From Diogma glabrata (lineage: Eukaryota > Arthropoda > Insecta > Diptera > Cylindrotomidae), in contig OY856186.1 of the NCBI GenBank assembly GCA_963693315.1, forward strand, positions 129,873,143 to 129,937,142: a DNA stretch of 64,000 nt. Reading direction: 5' to 3'. The notes under the pieces are model-generated. The model worked only from the letters and a program-made list of their open reading frames with translations. It searched no databases and was not told the DNA's origin. Positions 61,430 to 64,000 of the stretch are shown here, one piece after another; position 1 is the first letter of the stretch, and every line of letters starts with the position of its first letter. Both the position numbers and the translations under genes were made by a program.

Positions 61430-61990
61430 AAAGTAATTATTTTAATTCACATGAATTTTGCAATTTTAAAGCATTTTTTATTTTCGCTCAGAAAAACTTC
61501 TTTAAAACAGTTTTTGTGTGTTTCGTGTCGGGAACAAATACAATTTACAATAGTATAATCACAGATGAAGAATTCAATTTAAATAAATATGAGATAATGG
61601 AGTTTCAATTTAGAAATTATCTGAACATGAAAATTGAAATATGTTTTATTGTTGTTTCATCCACTGTGGCTGAGTCTGTATGATGGCTTTGAAGTTTGAA
61701 CTATGATGTCTCTGATGAGTGTGAGTTCAATCCCGACAATAATTACTTATTATCGGGAATAATACTTTCAATAATTACTTTGAGCAATAATTGCTCACAA
61801 AATCGCCCAAAAATTAATATTCCATTAATGTTGTCTATATAAGGAACATATATGCCAATATATTGACCGTGTGTTAGATATTAGTTTCGCATTGATTTGC
61901 ACCAATCAATAATGACTTTAAAATGACTTAGGATGTTGACTAAATAGAAATATTTCTCACCCTATGAATTCACATCCTATGAATTCTAAT
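61430..61990 (+). repeat. SINE-like composite repeat, copy 3
   Basis: It shares long segments with 29935-30480: 'cacatgaattttgcaatt', 'gtgtttcgtgtcggga', 'aatttagaaattatctgaac' with 'atgaaaattgaaatatg', 'actgtggctgagtctgt' (A-box-like, 61663), and 'gatgagtgtgagttcaatcc' (B-box-like, 61713). Then come 'attagtttcgcattgatttg' and 'caataatgactt' as in 30361-30400. So SINE-like sequence is embedded in a longer repeat. Confidence 0.6.
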
Positions 61991-62228
61991 ACAAAAACAC
62001 CCAAATAATTTTGATTTTTTTGGCATCAGTTCTTCTATTCCTTTTTTGCATCACTTCTTCCATACCTTCATGGAATATATTATCACTATTCTTACTGCCC
62101 TTGCTGACCATAAAATGTTATAACGATCAAAATTGTTTGCAACGTTTTTAGTAACCTACCACAGGTAAAGAAAGCGTATATTAAACCGCATGAGCACTGT
62201 AAAAATTTGTGAATCCATATTTGTTCCG

Positions 62229-62489
62229 TATGTTCTAATGTTCTATATAGAGACACATCTGAAAACTTATTTGATCGCGTATTTTTTTATATATTCTTTG
62301 TTGTATATATAATACTATTTTTTTTATATTTTACTGATCAACTAGAGTGCTGATACTTTTACATTCATATTTAAAAAAAAATAGATCATTTCTTATTACA
62401 ACTCTTTGAAATTATTGCTACTACGTCAACAAAATGTATACACACAAACTTCATTTAAGGGCGTAGCAAAGCACGCCGGGTCCCGCTAG
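62229..62489 (+). mobile_element. Helitron 3' end, copy 2
   Basis: It ends GTAGCAAAGCACGCCGGGTC then CCGCTAG, followed by T and an (AT)n array. It is related over about 250 bp to 24640-24889. The CTAG terminus and GC-rich subterminal segment are Helitron features. Insertion next to an AT-rich target fits the A/T preference of Helitrons. Confidence 0.78.
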
Positions 62490-63860
<1,371 letters not shown>

Positions 63861-63866
63861 TATATA

Positions 63867-64000
63867 GGAATCGCTCTCCTCTGCACAGCATATAAGATCT
63901 TTTCCTACATTTTGCTATCCAAAATCAATCCTTTTGCTGAACAACTGTTTGGAGAATATCAGTGTGGTTTCCGGCGAGGCCGAGGTACCATCGATGTACT
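63867..64000 (+). pseudogene. LINE reverse transcriptase fragment, runs off the window
   Basis: The plus strand reads [20 protein letters not shown] then NPFAEQLFGEYQCGFRRGRG and TIDVL. This is the RT block with the 'GEYQCGFRRGR.T.D' box of RTE/R-type LINEs. It is open to the right edge and begins abruptly at the (AT)n array. It is related to the minus-strand relic at 14405-14560. Confidence 0.8.

Overview
This is a strongly AT-rich stretch of eukaryotic, almost certainly insect, genome made nearly entirely of transposable elements in several stages of decay. The evidence is the element repertoire: a Bel/Pao LTR retrotransposon, Jockey-like and other LINEs, Ty3/gypsy remnants, a pogo/Tigger-type transposon, hAT-type elements, Helitron ends, tRNA-like SINE sequence, and long (AT)n arrays. 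The order of insect cannot be fixed from the sequence alone. I found no confident host gene, no rRNA, no functional tRNA and no CRISPR array. A 200-base run of N at 56538-56737 shows this is a draft assembly.

Layout. 1-1850 is a repeat here called R, split by a 1.58-kb element with terminal inverted repeats (TIRs) flanked by TA. 3031-3187 holds two tandem palindromes. 4468-5131 is the first of three copies of a TIR element here called T. 6469-12570 is a young, nearly complete Bel/Pao element whose gag-pol has one in-frame stop. 14.4-15.7 kb carries broken LINE and gypsy pol pieces. 16.7-23.9 kb is a four-level nest: R repeat, then a hAT-like element with an 8-bp target duplication, then an old LINE, then a younger LINE. 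24.05-25.38 kb is a second hAT-like element with a Helitron end inside it. 27.7-33.7 kb holds an (AT)n array, a LINE fragment, SINE-like repeats, a third hAT-like element, a small TIR element and two minisatellites.

33.7-50.9 kb is a second deep nest. A gypsy gag is cut within its zinc knuckle and resumes 14.9 kb later. The insert is a large TIR element (CCCGACTAG ends, CAT on both sides). Inside it lie two tandem T copies, the second split by a 5.5-kb foldback element with 9-bp target duplications. Further in are a degenerate spliced coding remnant, strong hairpins, a GGT-GGT-CAT array, and a LINE split by a pogo-type element that itself contains an R copy.

51-64 kb contains more R copies, a near-700-bp palindrome beside the assembly gap, four (AT)n arrays, a Helitron helicase remnant and Helitron 3' end, a LINE C-terminus on the minus strand, and a reverse transcriptase fragment running off the right edge.

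Nothing here forms a host pathway. The proteins are retrotransposon and transposase machinery: endonuclease, reverse transcriptase, RNase H and integrase for copying and insertion, DDE transposase for cut-and-paste, and helicase for Helitrons. Nearly all are disabled. The value of the window lies in its stratigraphy of nested insertions, whose relative ages can be read from which element interrupts which.
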